Below, one piece after another: positions 6,190 through 12,338 of a stretch of DNA of 14,735 nt. The DNA is taken from assembly GCA_020436955.1 (NCBI GenBank), contig JAGQWW010000027.1, positions 1-14,735 of the forward strand. The letters run 5' to 3'. Made by a program: the position numbers and the translations under genes. Position 1 is the stretch's first letter; each line of letters starts with the position of its first letter. This DNA comes from Saprospiraceae bacterium. Its GTDB lineage: Bacteria; Bacteroidota; Bacteroidia; Chitinophagales; Saprospiraceae. Below the pieces are notes generated by a model, which saw nothing but the letters and a program-made list of their open reading frames with translations, was not told where the DNA came from and searched no databases.

Positions 6190-7395
6190 TCACAATTTAA
6201 TTCTTTCAGGGAATAGTACTAGAAATTGATTTAGTATTTGAGGCCAGGCATACCGTTGTTTTTGCCATTTTTCCCTTATTTGCATCGCCGCTAAATAGAT
6301 TGATTTTATTGCTGCATCGTCATTAGGAAACACCTTTTTGTTTTTGGTGTATTTTCTTAGACTGGCATTAAAGCTTTCTATAATATTTGTGGTATAAATA
6401 AGTCTTCTTATTTCTGCGGGAGCACTTAAAAATGGGACAAGATTGGACCAATTATTTTCCCAGCTTTTAATTACTAATTGATATTTCCCTCCCCATTTCC
6501 CTCTAAAATCTTCTAATGCCTTTTGGGCCTGGTCCTCTGAATCTGCTTTGTAAATTGACTTGATATCTTTAATAATTGACCTTCTATCCTTGTAAGACAC
6601 ACATTTCAAGCTATTGCGAACCTGATGGACTATACATATTTGCCGGATACTTTGTGGGAAAATAGCTTCTACAGCTTGATCCAGACCTTTGAGGTTATCT
6701 GAGCATAGATATAGAATGTCTTTTACTCCTCTTTGACGCAAATTTTCAAACATCTGCATCCAGACACTGGCTGATTCTGCCTCGTAGATTTGCAAACCCA
6801 GTATGTCTTGTTGCCCATCCTTGTTGACACCTAAAATAATTAAGCAGGCTTTACTTTTTACTTGGCCATTCTCTCTGATCTTGTAATGAATCCCATCTAT
6901 CCATACAATCGGATAAATATCTTCCAATGGCCTGTTTTGCCATTCCCTTATATCTGTTAATAAGGATTCGGTAATAAGCGAGATTGAACTCTTTGAATAG
7001 CCTACTCCATATGTTCTTTCAATGAAATCAGAAATATCATTGGTACTCATCCCCTTTGCATAAAGCAATAGAATGGCATCTTCTATTTCCTCACTCATTT
7101 TTTTATGCTTCTGTACTGCGACTGGATCAAAGGTGCCTGCCCTGTCGCGAGGAACTTGAATAAGTACTTCACCACTTTGAGTTTTCAGAGTCTTGGAGGA
7201 GTGTCCATTACGAGTATTGGTCTTTTTCCCATCCCCTTTCTCATTAGGTTCATGACCTAAATGGACAGTTAACTCAGATTTTAGAAGTGCTTCTACCCCT
7301 CTTTTGAAAAGCTGCTCCTGAGCTTTCAAAAGGTCAGCTTTATTCCCTAACTGGGATACTAGCTGGTCTAATAACTTTTCCGTTTCTTTATTCAT
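6190..7395 (-). CDS. IS256-family (mutator-like) transposase, full length
   Basis: The 401-residue protein is a DDE transposase of the IS256/MULE type, the usual length for the family. It cuts the element at its ends and joins it to new target DNA. The catalytic triad is visible: D167 in YPIVWIDGIHYK, D233 in LYLCSDNLKGL and E340 in TTNIIESFNASLRK. The family's C-x2-H motif appears as C254/H257 in ICIVHQVRNSLK. The N-terminal part (1-100) contains ALLKSELTVHLGHEP and NTRNGHSSKTLKT, the conserved family start ahead of the DNA-binding region. There is no frameshift or internal stop. The start is ATG at 7395; there is no Shine-Dalgarno sequence, and the AUG abuts and partly joins an 8-bp hairpin (7395-7417), which may limit translation. 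It lies on the same strand as the VWA gene upstream, so readthrough transcripts from there would enter it. Confidence 0.97.
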   Translation of the reverse strand: MNKETEKLLDQLVSQLGNKADLLKAQEQLFKRGVEALLKSELTVHLGHEPNEKGDGKKTNTRNGHSSKTLKTQSGEVLIQVPRDRAGTFDPVAVQKHKKMSEEIEDAILLLYAKGMSTNDISDFIERTYGVGYSKSSISLITESLLTDIREWQNRPLEDIYPIVWIDGIHYKIRENGQVKSKACLIILGVNKDGQQDILGLQIYEAESASVWMQMFENLRQRGVKDILYLCSDNLKGLDQAVEAIFPQSIRQICIVHQVRNSLKCVSYKDRRSIIKDIKSIYKADSEDQAQKALEDFRGKWGGKYQLVIKSWENNWSNLVPFLSAPAEIRRLIYTTNIIESFNASLRKYTKNKKVFPNDDAAIKSIYLAAMQIREKWQKQRYAWPQILNQFLVLFPERIKL

Positions 7396-7417
7396 CGTAG
7401 ATAAAATTAATCTACGA
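7395..7417 (-). promoter_or_regulatory. hairpin covering the transposase start codon
   Basis: On the minus strand, TCGTAGAT (7417-7410) pairs perfectly with ATCTACGA (7402-7395) around a 7-base AT loop. The last paired base is the A of the transposase ATG. Such structures in other insertion sequences reduce translation from transcripts that enter from outside. The pairing is seen in the sequence; the regulatory role is inferred. Confidence 0.5.
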
Positions 7418-7473
7418 ATACTATATCAACAACGCTATACACAAAATTTAATTCGAGAATCCTCATTTGTGGG

Positions 7474-7499
7474 AAATACACAAAAAGTTGCACAGTCCC
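7474..7499. repeat. right terminal inverted repeat of the IS256-family element
   Basis: Read inward (minus strand) it starts GGGACTGTGC, with TTTTGTGTATTT 14 bases from the end, mirroring the left terminus. A second ATTTTGTGTAT box lies further in, at the complement of 7437-7448, in this end only. Confidence 0.85.
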
Positions 7500-7507
7500 T
7501 ACGGTTT
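7500..7507. repeat. right target-site duplication of the IS (TACGGTTT)
   Basis: Exact copy of 6112-6119 immediately outside the right terminal repeat. Confidence 0.92.
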
Positions 7508-7526
7508 ACGAACTAGGTAAACCGTA
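7500..7526. repeat. remaining half of the interrupted intergenic palindrome
   Basis: TACGGTTTAC (7500-7509) and GTAAACCGTA (7517-7526) form a perfect 10-bp stem with the loop GAACTAG. Before the IS inserted, the left arm continued into 6101-6111 and the right arm runs on to 7537, for 20 of 21 paired bases. There is no T run on either side, so it is not a standard intrinsic terminator, although it sits between convergent genes. Confidence 0.7.
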
Positions 7527-7534
7527 ATTCATAA

Positions 7535-7569
7535 ATTATCTTCCATCCTTCATCTTCCATCCTCGATCT
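7535..7569 (-). repeat. degenerate 7-bp tandem repeat after the VWA gene stop, inverted relative to 6031-6100
   Basis: On the minus strand, overlapping the VWA stop by two bases, the units read AGATCGA, GGATGGA, AGATGAA, GGATGGA, AGATAAT. This is the same heptamer family as the array after paaZ, pointing the opposite way, so the two arrays form the outer part of a composite inverted repeat. Confidence 0.65.
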
Positions 7570-8689
7570 ATTTTTCCTGCAAGTTCTTCCAGGTTCTGAT
7601 ATCTTGCCCCATCAAGGCCGCGGCCATCAATTCAGGAAACATATCTGGGGTACAGGCAAAAGCATGGATGTCTAATCCGGCCAAGCGGCTGGCCATGTTT
7701 CGATCATAGCTGGGAGCACCTTCGTCGTCAAGGGCCAGCAAACTGATAAATTGTACTCCTTTACTTTTTAAAGAAGCGATTCTTTTAATCATCAGGTCCT
7801 GGTTACCGCCTTCGTAAAGGTCTGAAATGAGAATGACGATGGTTTCAGAAGGATAGCCTATGATTTGCTCGGTATAAGCAAGTGCTTTTTGAATGTCGGT
7901 ACCTCCTCCCAGTTGGGTTCCAAAAAGTAATTCTACGGGGTCGTCAAGATGTTTGCTTAGGTCAACGACTTCAGTATCGAAAGCCACAAGTTTGGTCTGG
8001 ATGGATTTCAATGAAGCCAGTGCTGCTCCGAAAACAGCTCCGTAAACCACAGAGGAAGCCATGGATCCACTCTGATCCATCATCAAGACGATGTGTTTGA
8101 GGGATTGCTTCATTTTACCATATCCGACCAGCCTTTCAGGTATAATGGTTTTTAAATCCTGCTGATAGTTTTTCAGATTTGCTCGTATGGTTCGATGCCA
8201 GTCGATTTCATTAGGCTTGGGTCTGTAGTTTCTGACCGTTCTTTTTAGGGCCCCTTCAATTGCTTCCTGAAGCGGTTTTTTAATTCTTTTTTCAAGGTCA
8301 CGCACGACCTTTTCAACCACCTTCCTGGCAGTATCTTTGGTTTTAGTCGGCATAACCTTATTAAGAGAAAGTAAAGTGGCTGCCAGGTGCACATCAGGTT
8401 CAATACTGTCCAATAATTCGGGTTCCATGAGAAGTTGGGTTAGGCCAAGGTTGTCGATGGCATCCCGTTGCATAATCTGGACTACGGAAGAGGGAAAATA
8501 ATTGCGGATATCTCCTAACCATCGGTTGATGTTGGGAGAGGAACTTCCCAGTCCGCCTTTTCGATCAGAATCGTATAAGGCTTCCAGGACATTGTCCATT
8601 TTCTTTTTGGTAGGCTTAAGTTCTACCTCTTTTTCAGGGTCTGCTTTTTGACCCAGTATCAGCCTCCATTTCTCTATCCGCTCCTCCAT
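7568..8689 (-). CDS. VWA domain protein (CoxE-like, MoxR-associated type) with intact MIDAS
   Basis: A 373-residue protein. The N-terminal half (1-195) has the conserved features of a widespread VWA family: EKWRLILG, GGLGSSSPNINRWLGDIR, YFPSSVVQIMQRDA, EPELLDSIEPDVHL and IDWHRTIRANL. The von Willebrand A domain follows (about 198-360) with a complete metal-ion-dependent adhesion site: D205-x-S207-x-S209 in DQSGSM, T264 in GGGTDI and D290 in ISDLYEGG. There is no signal peptide or membrane segment, so it is cytoplasmic. From general knowledge, such proteins usually work with a MoxR-type AAA ATPase and often sit beside DUF5682, DUF5691 and SWIM zinc-finger genes; none of these is in the window. 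It begins 5 bases after the stop of the GlsB-like gene, probably in one operon. The exact process is unknown. The gene end is followed directly by the heptamer repeat and the IS. Confidence 0.88.
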   Translation of the reverse strand: MEERIEKWRLILGQKADPEKEVELKPTKKKMDNVLEALYDSDRKGGLGSSSPNINRWLGDIRNYFPSSVVQIMQRDAIDNLGLTQLLMEPELLDSIEPDVHLAATLLSLNKVMPTKTKDTARKVVEKVVRDLEKRIKKPLQEAIEGALKRTVRNYRPKPNEIDWHRTIRANLKNYQQDLKTIIPERLVGYGKMKQSLKHIVLMMDQSGSMASSVVYGAVFGAALASLKSIQTKLVAFDTEVVDLSKHLDDPVELLFGTQLGGGTDIQKALAYTEQIIGYPSETIVILISDLYEGGNQDLMIKRIASLKSKGVQFISLLALDDEGAPSYDRNMASRLAGLDIHAFACTPDMFPELMAAALMGQDIRTWKNLQEK

Positions 8690-8694
8690 TTTAT

Positions 8695-8946
8695 TTACCG
8701 TCTTTTTCTACCCTTATCGGCATAACCAAAAATCCAAAGGGTAAGGAGTGCTCCGGCCAAAGCTGTTAGCAGCGAGCCCGTAAAGGTATCAGCTACTTTG
8801 ATTCCTAAAAATTTAAAAACCCATCCACCAACTATACCACCAATAATACCTACCAGGATATTGCCTAATACCCCAAATCCGGAACCACGCATCAGTTGTC
8901 CGCCAATCCATCCGGCTAAAGCACCTACGATAATGTAATACAGCAT
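8695..8946 (-). CDS. GlsB/YeaQ/YmgE-family small stress-associated membrane protein
   Basis: This 83-residue, very hydrophobic protein matches the family once called transglycosylase-associated. It has three membrane helices at about residues 3-18, 26-47 and 55-75, glycine-rich helix-packing motifs (GALAGWIGGQLMRGSGFGVLGN and GIIGGIVGGWVFKFLG), and a short basic tail (DKGRKRR) that should face the cytoplasm. Family members are often stress-inducible, but the molecular function is not established. It precedes the VWA gene by 5 bases on the same strand and is divergent from the dehydrogenase gene at 9040, with a 93-bp shared upstream region in which I could not identify a convincing promoter. 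Confidence 0.93.
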   Translation of the reverse strand: MLYYIIVGALAGWIGGQLMRGSGFGVLGNILVGIIGGIVGGWVFKFLGIKVADTFTGSLLTALAGALLTLWIFGYADKGRKRR

Positions 8947-9039
8947 AGAAATAAGATTTTTATGAATAATTTTGAACGTGTAAGACAGCGGTAAAAATAA
9001 TTTTTTATCATTTGAAGGTAGAAAAAATCAGATAGAACC

Positions 9040-9813
9040 ATGGTAAGTTTCGATTTCAGCGGTAAAAATGTGGTGGTGACAGGTGCATCGAGAGGAATAG
9101 GAAGGGCAGTTGCTATAAAGATGGCAGAAGCAGGTGCAAGGGTCTTGGTTCATTTTCAAAAAAATAAAAAAGCTGCAGCAGAGACCCTTAGGTTGATGTC
9201 CCAACCAAAACGTGGGAGTCATTTTGCCCTAAGGGCAGACCTGGCAGATCCGGCCGCCATCAGGGAAATGGTAGACGAAATCGATAAGGAGTTTGAAAAA
9301 GTGGATATCCTGGTTAACAATGCAGGGATTTTTGAACCTCAAGCCATCGATATGAATTTTGATGATTGGGCTGATGCCTGGCAAAATACTATCAATGTCA
9401 ACCTAATGGGAGCGGTACATCTTACCTACCATATTGCACGAAGAATGGTCAAAAGTGGTGGAGGCAAAATTGTCAATGTTTCTTCCAGGGGTGCTTTCCG
9501 GGGTGAACCAGACCATCCTGCTTATGGAGCCAGTAAAGCCGCCCTAAATGCATTTGGTCAATCAATGGCGGTAAAATTGGCACCTGATAATGTGCAGGTG
9601 TTTACCCTTGCTCCCGGATTTGTTGAAACTGATATGGCTGAGGACTTTTTAAAAGGTGACACCGGCGAAGCTATCTTGAAGCAATACCCTGGAGGAAAAG
9701 TGGCAAGCCCCGAAGAAGTCGCCAATGCCGTATGTTACTTTGCTTCCCAAGGCCAGGAAATGGCTTCCGGCGCTATCCTGGACCTTAATGGTGCCAGTTA
9801 CCTCAGAAGCTAA
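9040..9813 (+). CDS. short-chain dehydrogenase/reductase (classical SDR, FabG-like)
   Basis: The 257-residue protein is a complete classical SDR, an NAD(P)-dependent oxidoreductase with a Rossmann fold. Visible motifs are the cofactor loop TGASRGIG (14-21), D67-L68 in RADLAD for adenine contact, NNAG (93-96), N121 in INVNLMG, S149 in NVSS, and Y162-x3-K166 in YGASK. This is the full Asn-Ser-Tyr-Lys tetrad with the usual 13-residue Ser-Tyr spacing. APGFVETDM (191-199) is the usual post-active-site loop. It resembles FabG-type 3-oxoacyl reductases, but substrate cannot be read from sequence and nothing nearby points to fatty-acid synthesis. The ATG at 9040 lacks a strong ribosome-binding site. 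Its stop codon overlaps the stop of the convergent hydrolase gene by 4 bases. Confidence 0.93.
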   Translation: MVSFDFSGKNVVVTGASRGIGRAVAIKMAEAGARVLVHFQKNKKAAAETLRLMSQPKRGSHFALRADLADPAAIREMVDEIDKEFEKVDILVNNAGIFEPQAIDMNFDDWADAWQNTINVNLMGAVHLTYHIARRMVKSGGGKIVNVSSRGAFRGEPDHPAYGASKAALNAFGQSMAVKLAPDNVQVFTLAPGFVETDMAEDFLKGDTGEAILKQYPGGKVASPEEVANAVCYFASQGQEMASGAILDLNGASYLRS

Positions 9814-10826
9814 TTCAATATTAGAACCTCTTTGCTGACAGGTTTGAGACCCAATTTTTCCTTTCCAAAGGTAAAAATGGAATTGAGTGGCGCGTCAAGG
9901 TCAACGGGGAAATGCCTGGAGGTGAATACATGGTATCCGGCTTCCGGAAATGCTTCCTTTACGCGGAGGTTTTCAGGTGTAGCAATGTGATCCCAAAACC
10001 AATGAATTTTTTCCACTGAAATTGCATCGTCCTGATGGGTTTCATCTTTGTAATAATAACCCACGTAAATCGGCTGATTAATACCTTCAAAAGTCTTTTC
10101 AGTCATGGTTTGCTGAACAAGATTTTTTAAACATAACAAGCCTTCAATACGATATTTGGTCGTCCAAAAACCAGGGACATCACCTGGGCCATGCCATACG
10201 CGATAATCTCCCCCCAGCACCTGTTTAGCGATTTGAAGACCCCATGGTTTTGTCAACAAATCAGAAGTTGGATCAGCCAGATCTATATTTGGACTGAAAG
10301 CTATTAATGAGTGGATGTCAGGATTATTACTGGCCAGATAAAATGCCAGGGTACTACCGGTTGAGCAGGACATCAGGATGACATTTTCTCCTATGGTTTT
10401 CCCAATTTCAATAGCCTCTTTTGCTGATTCAACCAGTTCGCGAGGTGTTATATTTAAAAATACATTGGAATCGCGGATGCCATGTTCCGGGAAACGATGG
10501 ATGTATAAATTGCACCCAAATTCTTCTGCAAACTTGTAATGAATAGGATCTCCTTCTCCAGGGCTACCGGACCATCCGTGAAGGTAAACAACTGAATATT
10601 TCGTTTTGCTAACCGAATCAGCCCAAATAATACGTGCTTCGTTATCCGGTTTCAAATTCTTAACGCCAGCCTCCTTCGTGTTTACATACGCTTCCACTTT
10701 GTTGATGGGGATATCCCAACTTATAGCTTTTTGATCTACCGCTTCAAAATGGGCGGTTGGTCCAAGCAGGTAAACCAAAACCAATAAAAGTATCCCTCCT
10801 CCAAAAAAGTAAATGGCTTTTTTCAT
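9810..10826 (-). CDS. membrane-anchored alpha/beta hydrolase
   Basis: A 338-residue protein with one N-terminal hydrophobic helix (about 4-22, AIYFFGGGILLLVLVYLLG) that acts as anchor or uncleaved signal, placing the enzyme in the periplasm. The alpha/beta-hydrolase core (about 75-320) shows YLHGWSGSP (oxyanion region, 81-89), the nucleophile elbow MSCSTGST with S155, a probable acid among D261/D266/D267 and the likely catalytic H299 in AGYHVF. The elbow reads S-C-S-T-G rather than G-x-S-x-G, a tolerated but less common variant. Esterase or lipase-like activity is likely; the substrate is unknown. It follows the beta-lactamase-fold gene by 19 bases on the same strand and is probably co-transcribed with it. 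The gap contains overlapping small inverted repeats (10828-10856). Confidence 0.87.
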   Translation of the reverse strand: MKKAIYFFGGGILLLVLVYLLGPTAHFEAVDQKAISWDIPINKVEAYVNTKEAGVKNLKPDNEARIIWADSVSKTKYSVVYLHGWSGSPGEGDPIHYKFAEEFGCNLYIHRFPEHGIRDSNVFLNITPRELVESAKEAIEIGKTIGENVILMSCSTGSTLAFYLASNNPDIHSLIAFSPNIDLADPTSDLLTKPWGLQIAKQVLGGDYRVWHGPGDVPGFWTTKYRIEGLLCLKNLVQQTMTEKTFEGINQPIYVGYYYKDETHQDDAISVEKIHWFWDHIATPENLRVKEAFPEAGYHVFTSRHFPVDLDAPLNSIFTFGKEKLGLKPVSKEVLILN

Positions 10827-10827
10827 A

Positions 10828-10856
10828 TCAGACGATTCTTGCCGTCTAAAGTCTGA
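10828..10856 (-). other. intercistronic inverted repeats between two hydrolase genes
   Basis: Two mutually exclusive short stems are possible: AGACG with CGTCT (10830-10834/10843-10847), and TCAGAC with GTCTGA (10828-10833/10851-10856). The structure overlaps the upstream stop codon and ends just before the downstream start. It could tune translation or mRNA stability, or be chance. Confidence 0.3.
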
Positions 10857-12159
10857 CTAATTTTTTAAAAGCAATACCATTTTGGTGATCAACTTTAAGT
10901 AAATAGAGCCCGGGTGCTGTTTTCATTGGCCATTGGATGGAAATAGTGGAACTTTCATTATTGTATGGTTGCATCCAAACTTCCTGTCCATTATAATCCA
11001 ATAGACTAACCTTAATAACCGGGTCAGTTACTTCCAGGGAAAATCCATCACGTGATGGGTTAGGGTAAACTACCATAGCATTGGAATTTTCCAATTCTGT
11101 TGAAGATGAAGTACACTCCAGATCCAGAATCTTTGCCCATAATTCATTGTCAAAGGATGAAAGTGCTGGTGAAACGCCTCCTGCTGAATTACCACATCTT
11201 ACAACCACCATATTCATCGAAGGAACTACATAGATTTTCTGGTCGTTTTTACCAAGTGCTGCAAACATATCGTCAGGAGCATTTGGGATGACTGAGCCTT
11301 GAAATTGAAACTGGGTGCCAGGTAATAAGTGAAAGTTGGAACCATTCAACCACCACAAATAACCATAACCTGGGTTTAAACTTTGAGATGGATGGGTCAT
11401 TTCATAAAAGTAGTCCGGATCATTTAAAATTGGATTACCATTCCAGATGCCACCAGCCAGATTTAATAATCCAAAACGGGCCATGTCTCTGGTGCGACCA
11501 TAAAATATATAGTTAAACCACAAGCCATTCATTCCTGTCGTGTTGGTGATGTATTGTCTAAAAAAGAAATTTTTATTGATTCCTACAGCGGCTTCGATAA
11601 CATCCTGAGTTAAACGATAAGGTGCATTGTAATAATCCCATCGGGTCCCTGGAGGTGCAAAATATTCCATGCATTCTGGGTCGAGACAATCATCGTCACC
11701 TGAACTGGCAGCAACTTCCAGACCTGTGGTCATTGTTATTTGGTGTCGGATAGTGATTTCATCTTCCTGTTCCGGCGTACAAGCGGTCCAACCATTTCCC
11801 AGATATTGATTGGTTTTGTCATCAATTGAAAGGGCACCATTTTTCTGAGCTATTCCGAGCATAAATGCCATGACACTTTTCCCGGCAGAAGCATAATACC
11901 AGATAGAATCTTCAGTGAATGTATCGAAATACTTTTCCAGGACGATTTTACCATCTTTTAAAATGATAAATCCTTTAGAGTTCTTTTCTTCCAGGAAGTC
12001 ATACAGCTCATCAATCTTTTCATCACACCAATCCAATTCATCTGGATCCATGGTTGCCCAGGGTTGGAGTGGGTCAATAGAAGGGAAATACAGGTTTTGC
12101 CCGTTCAAGCAATAGGCAATAAATATTAAAAACAGGGGTGCGAGTAGTTTTCTTACCAT
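10846..12159 (-). CDS. secreted serine hydrolase (beta-lactamase fold) with T9SS C-terminal sorting domain
   Basis: A 437-residue exported enzyme. Residues 1-20 form a signal peptide ending in CLNGQ. Residues ~45-345 have the class C beta-lactamase / penicillin-binding-protein fold. The nucleophile motif is S91-x-x-K94 (SAGK in YYASAGKSVMAFMLG) and the second motif is Y176-x-N178 in WDYYNAP. The third motif, normally KTG or HxG, is not obvious; GKNDQ near 303 is the likely place. Such proteins are usually esterases or D-amino-acid-type peptidases rather than true beta-lactamases. Residues ~363-437 are a type A T9SS sorting domain: VYPNPSRDGFSLEV, a central LLDYNGQEVW strand and the ending PGLYLLKV...KKLVRL. 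This implies export by the type IX system with surface attachment or release. A TACATTTA box on the minus strand (12207-12200) is a weak promoter candidate. Confidence 0.92.
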   Translation of the reverse strand: MVRKLLAPLFLIFIAYCLNGQNLYFPSIDPLQPWATMDPDELDWCDEKIDELYDFLEEKNSKGFIILKDGKIVLEKYFDTFTEDSIWYYASAGKSVMAFMLGIAQKNGALSIDDKTNQYLGNGWTACTPEQEDEITIRHQITMTTGLEVAASSGDDDCLDPECMEYFAPPGTRWDYYNAPYRLTQDVIEAAVGINKNFFFRQYITNTTGMNGLWFNYIFYGRTRDMARFGLLNLAGGIWNGNPILNDPDYFYEMTHPSQSLNPGYGYLWWLNGSNFHLLPGTQFQFQGSVIPNAPDDMFAALGKNDQKIYVVPSMNMVVVRCGNSAGGVSPALSSFDNELWAKILDLECTSSSTELENSNAMVVYPNPSRDGFSLEVTDPVIKVSLLDYNGQEVWMQPYNNESSTISIQWPMKTAPGLYLLKVDHQNGIAFKKLVRL

Positions 12160-12271
12160 GGTTTTTTAGGATTAGACTAATAAAAAAGACAAGGTTTAAT
12201 AAATGTAGGTAAAAAATAAAGGAGGGCTTTATTTCTTTTTAAAGGAGACAATTTTCGTAAAAATTAAACTC

Positions 12272-12279
12272 TACCTTTG
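12272..12279 (+). promoter_or_regulatory. uvrA: candidate -7 promoter element for uvrA
   Basis: TACCTTTG matches the Bacteroidota -7 consensus TAnnTTTG exactly, 59 bases upstream of the uvrA start, which would give a leader of about 50 nt. A clear -33 TTTG at the usual spacing is missing, so confidence is moderate. The box is in the 179-bp gap shared with the divergent hydrolase gene. Confidence 0.4.
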
Positions 12280-12338
12280 AGGGTTTGTTTTTACCTTTTT
12301 GATAACGAATTTTCAGAAAAGAAGGAGGAAAATCCACC

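Larger units (their letters stand above)
6120..7499 (-). mobile_element. complete IS256-family insertion sequence, 1380 bp
   Basis: The element holds one transposase gene on the minus strand and is bounded by TACGGTTT duplications. Its terminal inverted repeats start GAGTCTTTCC on the left and, read inward, GGGACTGTGC on the right. They match at 20 of the first 26 positions, including the identical block TTTTGTGTATTT 14 bases in from each end (6134-6145 and the complement of 7474-7485). Removing the IS and one duplication restores a 20-of-21-bp palindrome, which independently fixes the boundaries. Further in, GTTGATA(C/T)AGT(T/A)TTCGTAGA is shared inversely between 6153-6172 and 7411-7430 (18 of 20). 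The intact gene and exact duplication suggest a fairly recent, possibly still active copy. No passenger genes are present. Confidence 0.95.

Noticed and set aside
6131..7449. Alternative IS ends using the inner TTTTGTGTAT box on the right
   Set aside because: No direct duplication flanks that pair of ends, whereas 6120/7499 have an exact 8-bp duplication, equal 14-bp offsets to the shared box, and a restored palindrome after removal.
7517..7537. Palindrome arm as a classical intrinsic terminator
   Set aside because: The stem is AT-rich in its outer part and neither strand shows a T run after it; a repeat element is a better description.
7882..8100. Plus-strand 72-codon frame within the VWA gene
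   Set aside because: It is opposite the conserved MIDAS-containing region of the VWA protein and has no features of its own.
10846..12159. Calling the SxxK protein an antibiotic-resistance beta-lactamase
   Set aside because: It has a T9SS sorting domain and lacks a clear KTG motif; family context points to a general serine hydrolase.
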